Below are positions 1 to 8,547 of a DNA stretch of 49,968 nt, in pieces. Within the stretch, counting starts at the first letter, position 1. Each line of letters begins with the position of its first letter. Origin of the DNA: a bacterium. Lineage in GTDB: Bacteria > Hydrothermota > Tepidihabitantia > B3-TA06. The notes under the pieces were generated by a model, which had not been told where the DNA came from, ran no database searches, and was given only the letters and a program-made list of their open reading frames with translations. The position numbers and the translations under genes are program-made. Location of the stretch: contig JAAYVC010000065.1 of NCBI GenBank assembly GCA_012517375.1, forward strand, positions 1-49,968, read 5' to 3'.

Positions 1-1
1 A

Positions 2-85
2 TACGTGCACAGCAGCCTGGGATACAGGAGTCCGGAGGAGTTCGAGGCCCTTTACTCCCAGCAAGTTCTTAAGGAAGCAATGTGA
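2..85 (+). mobile_element. IS3-family transposase (OrfB), C-terminal end only
   Basis: Reading from base 2, the plus strand encodes 27 residues followed by TGA, beginning YVHSSLGYRSPEEFE. The HSSLGYRSPEEF pattern is the C-terminal signature of IS3-family DDE transposases (rve integrase core), which act on IS ends. The rest of the gene lies upstream of the window, so I cannot tell whether the element is intact. A terminal-repeat-like sequence follows within about 55 bases, as expected for an IS right end. The family assignment is confident; the subgroup is not. Confidence 0.85.
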
Positions 86-113
86 AATCTCTAAACTCAT
101 TTTACCTCAAATC

Positions 114-139
114 TGTCTTGACAAATGGGTCGCACTACA
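114..139. repeat. Putative right terminal inverted repeat of the IS3-family element
   Basis: The complement of this stretch begins TGTAGTGCGACCCATTTG. It starts with the TG typical of IS3-family ends (the top strand ends in CA) and lies 28 bases after the transposase stop. The left end is outside the window, so the inverted pairing cannot be confirmed. Confidence 0.55.
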
Positions 140-383
140 CTTTGTGAGAAAGTCTAATTGCGAGAGGACTTAATATTAAAACACTTAAGAAATTGGAACC
201 TTGTCGGTATTACCGCTTACATCAATCCGTTTCTTTTTGCTGGTAATTGAAGTGATGGTTGTTAAAGGTGCGCGAAGATTGTCAAGTTGTATATTGCTTT
301 AATTGAGAACAGTTCCTGAAACCGCATCGGCGGATTTCGAAGACTTTTTCTAAAAGATGAAGAAAATAATCGAAGCTATTCTC
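140..383. other. Non-coding flank of the IS element
   Basis: Between the IS end and the stop codon of the next (minus-strand) gene lies AT-rich sequence with stops in all frames. I see one imperfect hairpin (about 317-339) without a convincing T-run. No gene, promoter or RNA is recognised here. Confidence 0.5.
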
Positions 384-839
384 CTACCAGCCGGTGTTGC
401 AGTTTATCGCATTCGAACAGGCGTTGCCTAGCGCCGTGCCTATTGCATCGCCGCAAGCATCGCCGCAAGCCTGGCCCGCTTGTTGAGCCGAGATAACGAG
501 AATGACCGTGCCTATTAATGCCACTCCTCCTGCGACTCCGCAGCCTATCCAAGCCTTGCCTGCTCTTTCTTTTCTTGCTTCCTTGACGTAACAATCGGTA
601 TATGCTGTAACATAGTCACTTGGTTTACCAAGCAATCTTTCAGGGGGAGGTGAGGGTTTCAACAGATAAGCTAATCCAACACCGATTATGTTTATAAGGC
701 ATCCTGCTCCTGTCCAGAGCCACCATTGAGAGTCTCTTTTTGCATCCGCTTTTGCCTGCTCGCAGGCGTTTTCTGCAAAAGCCGATATCGGCAACGCAAC
801 AATAGCAAAAACGATTATTAAAGATATTATTCTTTTCAT
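384..839 (-). CDS. Small Cys-rich membrane protein of unknown function
   Basis: The 151-aa protein starts with a clear signal peptide (MKRIISLIIVFAIVALPISAFA) and has two further hydrophobic segments at about residues 41-60 and 100-116. A Cys- and Gly-rich tail contains repeated ACGDACGDAIG-type elements. The start is supported by an AAGGGAGAAGG ribosome-binding site directly upstream and a promoter further up. The alternating cysteines suggest disulfides or metal binding, but I do not recognise the family. It is a monocistronic gene between an IS remnant and a sigma/anti-sigma pair. Function is unknown. Confidence 0.7.
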   Translation of the reverse strand: MKRIISLIIVFAIVALPISAFAENACEQAKADAKRDSQWWLWTGAGCLINIIGVGLAYLLKPSPPPERLLGKPSDYVTAYTDCYVKEARKERAGKAWIGCGVAGGVALIGTVILVISAQQAGQACGDACGDAIGTALGNACSNAINCNTGW

Positions 840-867
840 CCTTCTCCCTTACGTTTAGCTTTATAAC

Positions 868-895
868 ATTATCTTAAATAAAAATGATTTGTCAA
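868..895 (-). promoter_or_regulatory. Sigma-70-type promoter for the Cys-rich membrane protein
   Basis: On the minus strand the -35 is TTGACA (890-895) and the -10 is GATAAT (868-873), with a 16-bp spacer. It gives a leader of about 22 bases containing the ribosome-binding site. Confidence 0.65.
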
Positions 896-970
896 GTGTT
901 GATTGATAAATAAAATCATCTTTAATCTAAGAGTGAAACTAACCACTTAGTCTGTCGTTAAATTGAGGGC

Positions 971-2083
971 TTAGTCGTTCTTTGTGTCTGTCTGTTTTTG
1001 ACCGAAAGGAATGTAGAGAGTCGTTTGACGCTGACGAAGCACTTGTCCGCTCCACTGTTTTTTATATGCCGCGATTGCCTGGCTATCCACTTTAGCATCG
1101 CCAGAGGAGCGGTAGATGGTAACTTCGGCTAGTTTTCCTGTGGAATCGACAACCACGCGGAGCGTTCCGCCTTCAGAAAACTGGCGGTCGAACACTATGG
1201 CGTTCTCCGGATAGGACTTGGCTATCGTTCCGACGGATGGAGCGGCGGCTTTAGTCGTTCTTGCCGATTTTGTTTCTTTTGCAGCGCCGCCTAAGGCAGA
1301 GGATTCATTCTCCTTGATTTTATTGTTGATGTCGCTGATTGTTCCTGCAACAATCGCCTTGCCTGCCTCCTCGGAGCTTCTGCGGCCTCCGCCTTGCTCT
1401 GCATTAGCGGTTTTTTCCTGCGCCAATTGAAGTTCGGCTCCTTCAGTCGAGGAGGATATAGACTCGTCTTTGGCAATGTCATCCACATCGTAGGCGCTGA
1501 CAAGCTCTTTGTTCTCCTCAGGCATTGCAGGTATGGGAACGCTCATTTTCGCTTCGGCTTCCGAGGCGTAATATCCGGCACGGCTTTGCATCTCGACGGC
1601 TCTTTCATTAGAAGCAACAGGTGCGCTCTGGGATTTGTCCGTTTTTGCTATTCCCTGTTCACGTTTGAGGTCGACTTTCCCGAGTTCCTCTATTTCTTTC
1701 ATTTGCGAGAATTTGGCAGGCGCTCGACCTATGAGTTCGATTCCGATTACGATGGCGAATACGACTGCAACGCCGGCTGAAAGGTAGGGCAGAAGACGCC
1801 ATCCAAGAAGCTTGCGCCTTGGACGGTGGACAAGCATATGTCTGGAATCCGTGAGTCTGCGGCTCAGGCGATTGGTGAAACTGTGCCAGTAATGCTCGCC
1901 CGGATCAGGGACGCTTTCTGATTCACCGTCACGAACCAGAGCGTCTAATGCATTTAGCTCCTGAAGTTTTGCTTTACACGCAGAGCATTTCTCCAGATGC
2001 TTTTCAAATTCACTCTTCTTTTTTTCGCTCAACTCCCCATCGTGATATAAAGGTATTAACTTTTCAAAATCATTGCATTTCAT
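971..2083 (-). CDS. Anti-sigma factor with zinc-finger N-terminus and TonB-like C-terminus
   Basis: This 370-aa protein begins with an anti-sigma zf-HC2 domain: C3, then H31-x3-C35-x2-C38 in the HLEKCSAC segment. A single transmembrane helix lies at about residues 98-115. A long periplasmic low-complexity linker follows. The last 75 or so residues (from about 295, FDRQFSEGGTLRVVVDSTG) resemble the TonB C-terminal/energy-transducer fold that gives a periplasmic domain. The gene overlaps the upstream ECF sigma gene by four bases (ATGA), the usual translational coupling for a sigma/anti-sigma pair. It presumably holds the sigma factor at the membrane and senses an envelope signal. The sensed signal cannot be read from the sequence. 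Confidence 0.8.
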   Translation of the reverse strand: MKCNDFEKLIPLYHDGELSEKKKSEFEKHLEKCSACKAKLQELNALDALVRDGESESVPDPGEHYWHSFTNRLSRRLTDSRHMLVHRPRRKLLGWRLLPYLSAGVAVVFAIVIGIELIGRAPAKFSQMKEIEELGKVDLKREQGIAKTDKSQSAPVASNERAVEMQSRAGYYASEAEAKMSVPIPAMPEENKELVSAYDVDDIAKDESISSSTEGAELQLAQEKTANAEQGGGRRSSEEAGKAIVAGTISDINNKIKENESSALGGAAKETKSARTTKAAAPSVGTIAKSYPENAIVFDRQFSEGGTLRVVVDSTGKLAEVTIYRSSGDAKVDSQAIAAYKKQWSGQVLRQRQTTLYIPFGQKQTDTKND

Positions 2084-2667
2084 AGCAGTGCTCCAAGTTC
2101 CCCTTTAAGCATCTCTCTTGCGCGCGAAAGACGCGACATCACCGTTCCTACAGGTATCTCCAGCACCTCGGAAATCCTCGTATACGACCAGTCCTCGTAT
2201 ACCCTCAGAACAAGAACCTGTCTGAGTTTTAAGGGCAGGCTGGCTATTGCCTTATGCACTTTTTTCCTTGTTTCATCCTTCAAGGCAGTTGTTTCAGGCG
2301 TTTCACCTGAAGATTGGAATTCAAGATCAACATCAGCTATCTTGAGTTTTTTCTTTTTCAGATGGTTCAAGGTCAGGTTAATGGCTATACGGTAAATCCA
2401 TGGGCTGAAAGGGTAGTTGACATCGAAACGTTCTATTGCCTTGAAGGCGCGTATGAACGTTTCTTGAGCCAGATCATCAGCTTCGTGATGATTCCTTACA
2501 AACCTGTAGATCACTGTATAAACCTTTCTTTGATAACGCTCTACCAGTTTGGAGAACGCACCAAAATCTCCATTTTTTGCCTCTATTAAGAGTTTTTTTT
2601 CGTCTTCGGGAGGTCCTTTATGTTCCTCGGACCTTATCCCTTTGTCTCTTAATACCGAAAGAGGCAT
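2080..2667 (-). CDS. ECF-family RNA polymerase sigma factor (RpoE-like)
   Basis: The 195-aa protein has sigma region 2 at about residues 35-105 (DDLAQETFIRAFK, then WIYRIAINLTLNHLKKK). Region 4 at about 135-185 contains the helix-turn-helix WSYTRISEVLEIPVGTVMSRLSRAR. This is the ECF layout with no region 1 or 3. An extra 25 or so residues precede region 2. The start ATG follows GAGGG. It is the first gene of a two-gene operon with its anti-sigma factor. A TGAAACTT element about 50 bases upstream resembles an ECF -35 box and could mean autoregulation, but that is tentative. Confidence 0.9.
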   Translation of the reverse strand: MPLSVLRDKGIRSEEHKGPPEDEKKLLIEAKNGDFGAFSKLVERYQRKVYTVIYRFVRNHHEADDLAQETFIRAFKAIERFDVNYPFSPWIYRIAINLTLNHLKKKKLKIADVDLEFQSSGETPETTALKDETRKKVHKAIASLPLKLRQVLVLRVYEDWSYTRISEVLEIPVGTVMSRLSRAREMLKGELGALL

Positions 2668-2740
2668 GATTTATTCCCTCATGGAATATGCAGGGGGCGG
2701 AAGGGGTTTAGCGTAAGTTTCAGGCTTAAAGTATTATACA

Positions 2741-4297
2741 TCAGGAACCGATCATTTTTTTTATGTCGGAGTCCATCTCTTGAGGGGCTCGGCCTGTAAC
2801 AATCGTCGAATAAGGAAAGCTTCCTTCAGGTTCAAATTTATTCTTCATTTCGCTGTATATTTCCCATGTAGCGTCAGATAGAAGATCAGAAGTCTTTCTT
2901 TTCTCAATCCATTCCCTTACTTTTTCAGGCGCTGCGTCTGTCCGTATAAAGAAAGACTCGACTCCAAGCTCGTCAGCTGCTTTTTTCAACTCAAGCCTGT
3001 TTTTTTCTTTATGGCAGGTTGCATCGATTATAAGTGACTGTCCTTGAGAGAGATATAGCTTCACTTGTCTGGCAAGGTAGTCGTAGACCCTCTTTGATAT
3101 CTCCGCAGAATAGAGATCAGATCCGAATCCGGCATAGTGGTGTTCGTCTAATGAAACGCCGGCAATCACTCTTCTCACAACATCCGCCCTGATATGGATG
3201 GCGTTTGTCCAATCCCTTGTTCTTGATGCAAGATATGTTTTGCCTGTTCCCGGAAGGCCGTAGAAGACTATTAACCTTGGTTTTGAAAAAAGGGTGGAGG
3301 CGTAAAGCTCGGCAGAGTCGAAGTATGCACTTGCTCGTCTCTTTATCTCCTGTGCATCGCGGGGATTCTGAGACAGTTGAAAACCTATGACCTTTCCCCT
3401 TACGTAGGCGCGGTAGCAGCGGAAAAAGTCATGAAACTTCAGCAATGAATAATCCTGCGTTATGTCAAGATACCTCATAAGGAGGAAATCGGACAGCTCC
3501 CTTTTCGAGTGAAAATCAAGATCCATGGTCATGAACGCTAAATCCGCGGCTGTATCCGAACAGGCAAAGCGCATATTGAACTCGATTCTATCGAAGATGT
3601 GAATCTTATCCTCGTATATAAAGATGTTGCCGGAATGAAGGTCTCCGTGGCAGTATTTGATAAAACCTTCCTTCTCCCTTTTTCTGAAGTCCTCCTTCTT
3701 GTTCTCAAGGAATCTGAATACATTCTTCCTTATCGACTCAAAACGTTCCGAGGAGAGTGTAATGTCCTTCACGTTCTCGGTCTGCTGAAAGTTTTCCTCC
3801 CAGTTGAAGCGAACATTCTCCAGGGAACCTTCTTTTGTAATCTCTTCAGAAGTTTCAGCCGATTTATGAAATTTCGCAATCTCTTTTGCAAGGCCGTCAA
3901 TCGTATGATAATCAATTTTGTCGTTCTTCAGTAGGCTGCTCATCAAGGATTCCTGGGGAAGCTCCTTCATGACTACAATATATTCGAGCGGTTCGCCGTT
4001 TCCTGAAATCACGAGTCGCCCATCCTCGTCTCTCGTTATCGGTTCGACACCAATATACAAGTCCGAAAGCAAGCGATTGAGCTTGACTTCCTTCTCGCAG
4101 AACTCTTTCCTTTTATCCAGAGTCGAAAAGTCCAGGAAACCGAAGTTGACAGGTTTCTTGAGCTTATAGGCCTTAGAACCCGTAAGAAAGACCCATGCGG
4201 TGTGAGTCTCCGCTTTTCTTATCTCTCTTACTTTGTGCGGATAAAACCCAGGCTTGCTCATTGCATCGAGGACTTCTTCTGTTAAATCATGGAACAA
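2741..4297 (-). CDS. Two-domain protein: APH-like kinase fused to P-loop kinase
   Basis: In this 518-aa protein the N-terminal 330 or so residues are an aminoglycoside phosphotransferase-like kinase (COG2187 type), with YCHGDLHSGNIF as catalytic loop and IHIFDRIEF as metal-binding loop. The C-terminal 170 residues are a P-loop NTPase of the gluconate-kinase/AAA_33 type, with Walker A GLPGTGKTY at about residue 348. The fusion is widespread in bacteria with no settled substrate; antibiotic resistance is not implied. The start is TTG preceded by AGGA, overlapping the glycerate kinase stop by 11 bases, so it is the last gene of the dap operon transcript. Confidence 0.8.
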   Translation of the reverse strand: MFHDLTEEVLDAMSKPGFYPHKVREIRKAETHTAWVFLTGSKAYKLKKPVNFGFLDFSTLDKRKEFCEKEVKLNRLLSDLYIGVEPITRDEDGRLVISGNGEPLEYIVVMKELPQESLMSSLLKNDKIDYHTIDGLAKEIAKFHKSAETSEEITKEGSLENVRFNWEENFQQTENVKDITLSSERFESIRKNVFRFLENKKEDFRKREKEGFIKYCHGDLHSGNIFIYEDKIHIFDRIEFNMRFACSDTAADLAFMTMDLDFHSKRELSDFLLMRYLDITQDYSLLKFHDFFRCYRAYVRGKVIGFQLSQNPRDAQEIKRRASAYFDSAELYASTLFSKPRLIVFYGLPGTGKTYLASRTRDWTNAIHIRADVVRRVIAGVSLDEHHYAGFGSDLYSAEISKRVYDYLARQVKLYLSQGQSLIIDATCHKEKNRLELKKAADELGVESFFIRTDAAPEKVREWIEKRKTSDLLSDATWEIYSEMKNKFEPEGSFPYSTIVTGRAPQEMDSDIKKMIGS

Positions 4298-5393
4298 GTA
4301 AACGTCCTATCTGTGCCGCTGTTTGTGTAAGTCTGGTCTTAGTCTCAGCCATTGCCTGCTTGAGTGTCGTAGGTCCTGGTTGAATCGAGATTGCCGTAGT
4401 ACGGCGATCTCTGGGTGCTATCTGTATAGCAATATCGCCACACAGAAGGATCATCCTGCGGTGCGGGAGTCTCCTCAGGTTTCCGACAACCTTATACGAA
4501 AGGCTTTGCTTATCCAGTCTGCCTTCTCCGGATATTATTACATCGTGCCTAGTAAGCCGTTCACGCAGACCTGAGAGTCTTAATAAAAAATCTGCGCCGC
4601 TCATGGTTCGCGAGCCTGCTAGCGCGGCGAAACCGAAGGCTATTCCTCCGGCAGCTCCCATGCCTTTGCGGTGATCAAGACGCTGCGCGGTTGTCATCTC
4701 GGCAATAACTGCATATCGATCAAGAGCGGCTGCAAGAATCCTCATCTCCTTTTCGCCCGCTCCCTTCTGCGGAGCATAAACAAGCGAACCAAGATGTCCT
4801 ACAAGGGGACTGTCCACATCCCAGAGTATTGTAACCTGTTTTTTCACTCTGGGATCCAGCTGTGAAAGGTCTATCTTGGCAAGGTTTTGGAGCTCCTGAG
4901 GCCCTTTGGATAGGGGTTTGCCGTGAGAATCGAGGAACCTGGCGCCGAGCACCTCCAGAGCATCTCTGCCTCCGTCAACGGTTGCACTCCCTCCGAGCCC
5001 TACGATAACTTCGTCCATGCCTTTATCCAGCACGTTCCTTATGGCTTCGCCTAATCCTCTTGAAGTGGTATGCAATGGATTTCGTTCTTCTTCTTTTACA
5101 AGTCTTAATCCAAGCACGGATGCAGATTCGATATAGGCGCTGCGACCTGCTATCAGAGCTTGGGTTTTTATCCTTCTGCCTGTGGGACCCGTAACCTGCA
5201 TTGTGGAGATCCTGGCTCTTCTTCCCTTAAGATAGTACGATAGACACTCAATAAATCCGTCTCCTCCGTCTGAAAGAGGGTAGAGCTCCATCTTTTCCCT
5301 TTTCAAGCTGCTTTTGAGGCCGGCGGCAATCGCCCGCGCTGCGGCTACCGGTCCTAGCGCTTCTTTATATGCTGTGGGGGCAATGAAGATCAT
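4287..5393 (-). CDS. Glycerate kinase (GlxK/GarK family)
   Basis: The 368-aa length and the sequence match the glycerate kinase family that phosphorylates D-glycerate with ATP. Diagnostic segments are the N-terminal IAPTAYKEALGPVAAARAIAAG, PLSDGGDGFIE at about residue 40, VGLGGSATVDGGRDALEVLGARF around 130-155, and GAAGGIAFG plus SGEGRLDKQS toward the C-terminus. Which hydroxyl is phosphorylated (2 or 3) cannot be decided here. The gene lies 21 bases downstream of the aspartokinase gene and overlaps the next gene. Its link to lysine synthesis is positional only; glycerate/serine metabolism is the obvious biochemical role. Confidence 0.88.
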   Translation of the reverse strand: MIFIAPTAYKEALGPVAAARAIAAGLKSSLKREKMELYPLSDGGDGFIECLSYYLKGRRARISTMQVTGPTGRRIKTQALIAGRSAYIESASVLGLRLVKEEERNPLHTTSRGLGEAIRNVLDKGMDEVIVGLGGSATVDGGRDALEVLGARFLDSHGKPLSKGPQELQNLAKIDLSQLDPRVKKQVTILWDVDSPLVGHLGSLVYAPQKGAGEKEMRILAAALDRYAVIAEMTTAQRLDHRKGMGAAGGIAFGFAALAGSRTMSGADFLLRLSGLRERLTRHDVIISGEGRLDKQSLSYKVVGNLRRLPHRRMILLCGDIAIQIAPRDRRTTAISIQPGPTTLKQAMAETKTRLTQTAAQIGRLLVP

Positions 5394-5414
5394 CTTAACC
5401 TCTCCAATCTTGCT

Positions 5415-6647
5415 TTAACCTCTCATGTTTTGTGTTTCAAGGAGATTAAACTCCTCAAGTAATCTTGATATAGCTCTTTTGAGATTGGGTGCACGAAGAA
5501 AGAATGACAGTTTAAGTTCTGAATTGGTAAACGCCTCGATATGAACGTTGTCCGCACGGAGAGCTTCGAAGGCACGTTTGGTTATGGCCGAATCCTTGCC
5601 TGCTCCGGGTCCTACCAGGGAAAGCTCGGATATGCCTTTTACTACAGAGAGAGCCTGAGCTCCTGTTTCTTTCTTAAACTTCTCCAATAGAGTCCTTGCC
5701 CCAGGAGAGTCCGTTTCTGATACAATGAATGCCAGGTCGAAACTCGAATCTTGAGGATGACCGTGATGGTAGAAAAGGATGCGTATTCCCGCGTCGGCCA
5801 GCCTGGCTATCGCCTGTGACATGGCGTTGGGGTCTTGCGGTACGTCCTTGACCGTTATCCTGACAAGCCCTTTCATGTGGGTGAATGCCCGGACGAAACG
5901 CTCCTCGAGTTCTTCCTGTTGCCCTATAGATGTTCCTTTTTTGTAGGGTCTTGTGCTTGAACGCACTTCAAGCGGAATCCTGTAACGCATTGCCAGCGAT
6001 GCGGCTCTTGGATGGATGACTCTTGCTCCGTAGTCTGCAAGCTCCACGAGCTCCTCGTAGCTTATCGTATCGAGAACCTTTGCCTTCGGGAAAAGCCTGG
6101 GGTCTGCCGAAGAAAGCCCCTTGACGGTCTTGTAGAATTCGCAGGAATCGGCGTTAAGAAACCGAGCCAGCGCTACCGCGGTCGTATCCGAACCCCCTCT
6201 GCCCAGTGTTGTTACTTCCTTGGATTCCGAGCTTACACCCTGGAACCCTGCAACTATAGGTATGTATCCCTTGTCAAGAGCTTCCTTCAGTCTCTGGCCT
6301 CTGACATAGAGGATTCTTGCGTCGTTATGTCTTTCATCGGTATGAATTCCTACCTGGGAGCCCGTGAACGAAAGGGATTTTGCGCCTCTTTCCCCCAGAG
6401 CCATTGCAAGAAGACTCATCGTAACGCGTTCTCCTGCAGTCAGGAGCATATCCAGTTCCCTGCCTTTAGGCGAAGAACACACCGAATTCGCAAGCTTCTG
6501 AAGCTCGTCCGTCTGGCTGCCCATCGCAGAGACCACCACACATATTTTTGTTTCTTTTGATCTCCTAGCCAGATAAGATGCAACCCTTTTAACGTGGTTT
6601 GCGGTAGCCAGAGAGCGACCGCCGAATTTAGCGACAATCAAAGCCAC
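5415..6647 (-). CDS. Aspartate kinase
   Basis: This 410-aa protein is the first enzyme of the aspartate pathway, phosphorylating L-aspartate. The amino acid kinase domain covers about residues 1-235 with AKFGGRSLA, VVSAMGSQTDEL and TTLGRGGSDTTAVALA. Two ACT regulatory domains follow (about 265-400), so feedback inhibition by lysine or threonine is likely. The nucleotide motif is KFGGRS where most family members have KFGGTS or KFGGSS. The start is GTG and overlaps dapL by ten bases; a TTG two codons inside is an alternative start. The gene order dapA-dapB-dapL-aspartokinase points to a lysine/DAP role. Confidence 0.92.
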   Translation of the reverse strand: MALIVAKFGGRSLATANHVKRVASYLARRSKETKICVVVSAMGSQTDELQKLANSVCSSPKGRELDMLLTAGERVTMSLLAMALGERGAKSLSFTGSQVGIHTDERHNDARILYVRGQRLKEALDKGYIPIVAGFQGVSSESKEVTTLGRGGSDTTAVALARFLNADSCEFYKTVKGLSSADPRLFPKAKVLDTISYEELVELADYGARVIHPRAASLAMRYRIPLEVRSSTRPYKKGTSIGQQEELEERFVRAFTHMKGLVRITVKDVPQDPNAMSQAIARLADAGIRILFYHHGHPQDSSFDLAFIVSETDSPGARTLLEKFKKETGAQALSVVKGISELSLVGPGAGKDSAITKRAFEALRADNVHIEAFTNSELKLSFFLRAPNLKRAISRLLEEFNLLETQNMRG

Positions 6648-7783
6648 TTCTCTAGACGTTTGACGGCTTCCTCTATGCGGGACCGCTCGATTGTCAATGA
6701 AAATCTTACAAAACCTTCACCGGACTGGCCGAAACCGATGCCTGGTGTTACGAGGACGCCTGTTTCAGCAAGCATCTTCTTGGCAAATTCCATCGAGGAT
6801 ACGCCTTTTCGAGGAATCTCGGCCCAGACATAAAATGTTGCCTTTGGTGCCGGTATGTTCCATCCTAGAACATTTAATCCCGCCAAGAGGGTTCCACGCC
6901 TTGATCTGTAGAGGGCTCTTGCATCCTTAGTAACCTGATCCACGACTTCGAAGGCGGTTTGAGCCGCCCTTTGTATGGCCACAAAAACGCCTGAATCCGT
7001 ATTCTCCTTGATTCTTCTCAAGGCTGAAATCATATTGGAATTACCTACAACAAAGCCTATTCTCCAGCCCGTCATGTTGAAGGTCTTTGAAAAGGAGTGA
7101 AACTCTACCGCGCATTCCTTTGCTCCCGGCACGGCTAGGACGCTTGCAGGTTTTTCGTCGAAGTATATCTCGGAATAACAGTTGTCGTTTATAAGCCACA
7201 TATTGTGGCTGCGGGCAAACTGAATTGCCTCGGCATAATCAATAGGGGTAGCCATTGCGCCAGTAGGATTGGAAGGATAGTTCATAATAAAGAGTTTCGT
7301 ACGCTGTGTAGGCCTGAGTCTTGGAATATCTATAAGAAAATGATTCTCTTCGAGAAGGGGCGCAGGATTAGGCTTTCCTCCGGCAAGGAGAATCTGATTA
7401 CGGTAAACCGGATACGATGGATCAGGATATATAACCTCATCTCCTTCATCGACAAGAGCCCAAATTAAATGGGAGATTCCTTCTTTAGAACCAATTAGTA
7501 CGCAGACTTCTGATTCAGGATCTACGTCAACTCCGAATCTGTCCTTGTACCACTTGGCTATATCACGTCGCAGAGTTAATGTGCCGGTGTATGTAGGGTA
7601 TCTATGGGTGCTAGCATCGCTGGATGCCCTAACAAGGGCGTTAACTATTTCTGGATTAGTAGGTTGATCCGGATCGCCTATCCCGAAGTCTATTACTCCT
7701 TCGCCGTATTCTGTCTTGAGCTTATCGAGTTCTGCAAACAGATAAGGTGGCAGAAGTTCCAAACGTTTTGCTGTTTCTCTCAA
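6638..7783 (-). CDS. dapL: LL-diaminopimelate aminotransferase
   Basis: The 381-aa protein is a fold-type I PLP aminotransferase. SFSKTFNMTGWRIGF holds the PLP lysine, NYPSNPTGA and INDNCYSEI are conserved cofactor-pocket segments, and IDFGIGDPDQPT is the DapL/AspC-type N-terminus. DapL converts tetrahydrodipicolinate directly to LL-diaminopimelate, skipping the succinyl or acetyl branch. The placement between dapB and aspartokinase supports DapL over a generic aspartate aminotransferase. The start is TTG with a GGAGG site, overlapping the dapB stop by four bases. Confidence 0.85.
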   Translation of the reverse strand: MRETAKRLELLPPYLFAELDKLKTEYGEGVIDFGIGDPDQPTNPEIVNALVRASSDASTHRYPTYTGTLTLRRDIAKWYKDRFGVDVDPESEVCVLIGSKEGISHLIWALVDEGDEVIYPDPSYPVYRNQILLAGGKPNPAPLLEENHFLIDIPRLRPTQRTKLFIMNYPSNPTGAMATPIDYAEAIQFARSHNMWLINDNCYSEIYFDEKPASVLAVPGAKECAVEFHSFSKTFNMTGWRIGFVVGNSNMISALRRIKENTDSGVFVAIQRAAQTAFEVVDQVTKDARALYRSRRGTLLAGLNVLGWNIPAPKATFYVWAEIPRKGVSSMEFAKKMLAETGVLVTPGIGFGQSGEGFVRFSLTIERSRIEEAVKRLEKWL

Positions 7784-8547
7784 TTTTCCTCCAAGATGTC
7801 GGAGTATCCATAGAGCCCTTTTGGACGTCCGACAATAAATCGTATAGCCTTGAGTGTTCCTTGTGCAAATGCAAGGCGACTGGATGCCCTGTGTGTAAGT
7901 TCCAGTCGTTCGCCTTCGGTTGCAAAGAAAATCGTATGTTCTCCCGCTATGTCTCCTGCCCTCAAAGCCAATACAGCTAATTCGTCCGCATCTCTTTCAC
8001 CGGTCAATCCTTCACGTCCATACAGGGTTTTTGTTATTCTTCTCTCTCTTTTTACAATCTCCTCTAGCATCTTTGCCGTCCCGGATGGTGCGTCCTTTTT
8101 GTGGCGGTGATGCATCTCGAGAATCTCGATATCATAATCCTTGAGTGAACTTGCCGCTTGCCCGACGAGTTTGAAAAGCAGATTTACGCCAGTTGACATG
8201 TTCGGCGACCACAAAACGGCTTTGTTTTCGGAGTGTTTCTTGAGTTCTTTCAAGTCGTCAGGCGTGAGGCCGGTCGTCCCCGAGATTATAGGCAGCGATG
8301 ATTCCTTGAGTTTCTTCAGAAGAGAGAGGAGACTTTGCGGTGATGTAAAGTCAACAACTACGTCGGATTTGTCAAGTAGTGACGAAATATCAGAAAGAAC
8401 TAAAGTATCGGAAAACATCTTACCGATTTCAGGATGATCGGTTCGTTCAATGATGCCGGATAGGCGCATATCCTTTGTCTTCGAGATGAGTCTTGCAACT
8501 TCACCGCCTATTCGGCCGCAGCCGCCGGCGACGATTACGCGTATCAT
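7780..8547 (-). CDS. dapB: 4-hydroxy-tetrahydrodipicolinate reductase
   Basis: The 255-aa protein has an N-terminal dinucleotide-binding fold (VIVAGGCGRIGGEVARLI), VVDFTSPQSLL, the central SGTTGL motif, and the catalytic EMHHRHKKDAPSGTA region (about residues 145-160). The His-His and Lys of that region act in the NAD(P)H-dependent reduction of the dapA product. Length is typical of the family. The start overlaps the dapA stop (ATGA), so translation is coupled. Confidence 0.95.
   Translation of the reverse strand: MIRVIVAGGCGRIGGEVARLISKTKDMRLSGIIERTDHPEIGKMFSDTLVLSDISSLLDKSDVVVDFTSPQSLLSLLKKLKESSLPIISGTTGLTPDDLKELKKHSENKAVLWSPNMSTGVNLLFKLVGQAASSLKDYDIEILEMHHRHKKDAPSGTAKMLEEIVKRERRITKTLYGREGLTGERDADELAVLALRAGDIAGEHTIFFATEGERLELTHRASSRLAFAQGTLKAIRFIVGRPKGLYGYSDILEEN

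Noticed and set aside
2741-4297. Aminoglycoside resistance gene
   Set aside because: The APH-like domain belongs to the COG2187-type fusion with a P-loop kinase and sits in a biosynthetic operon; no sign of a resistance cassette.
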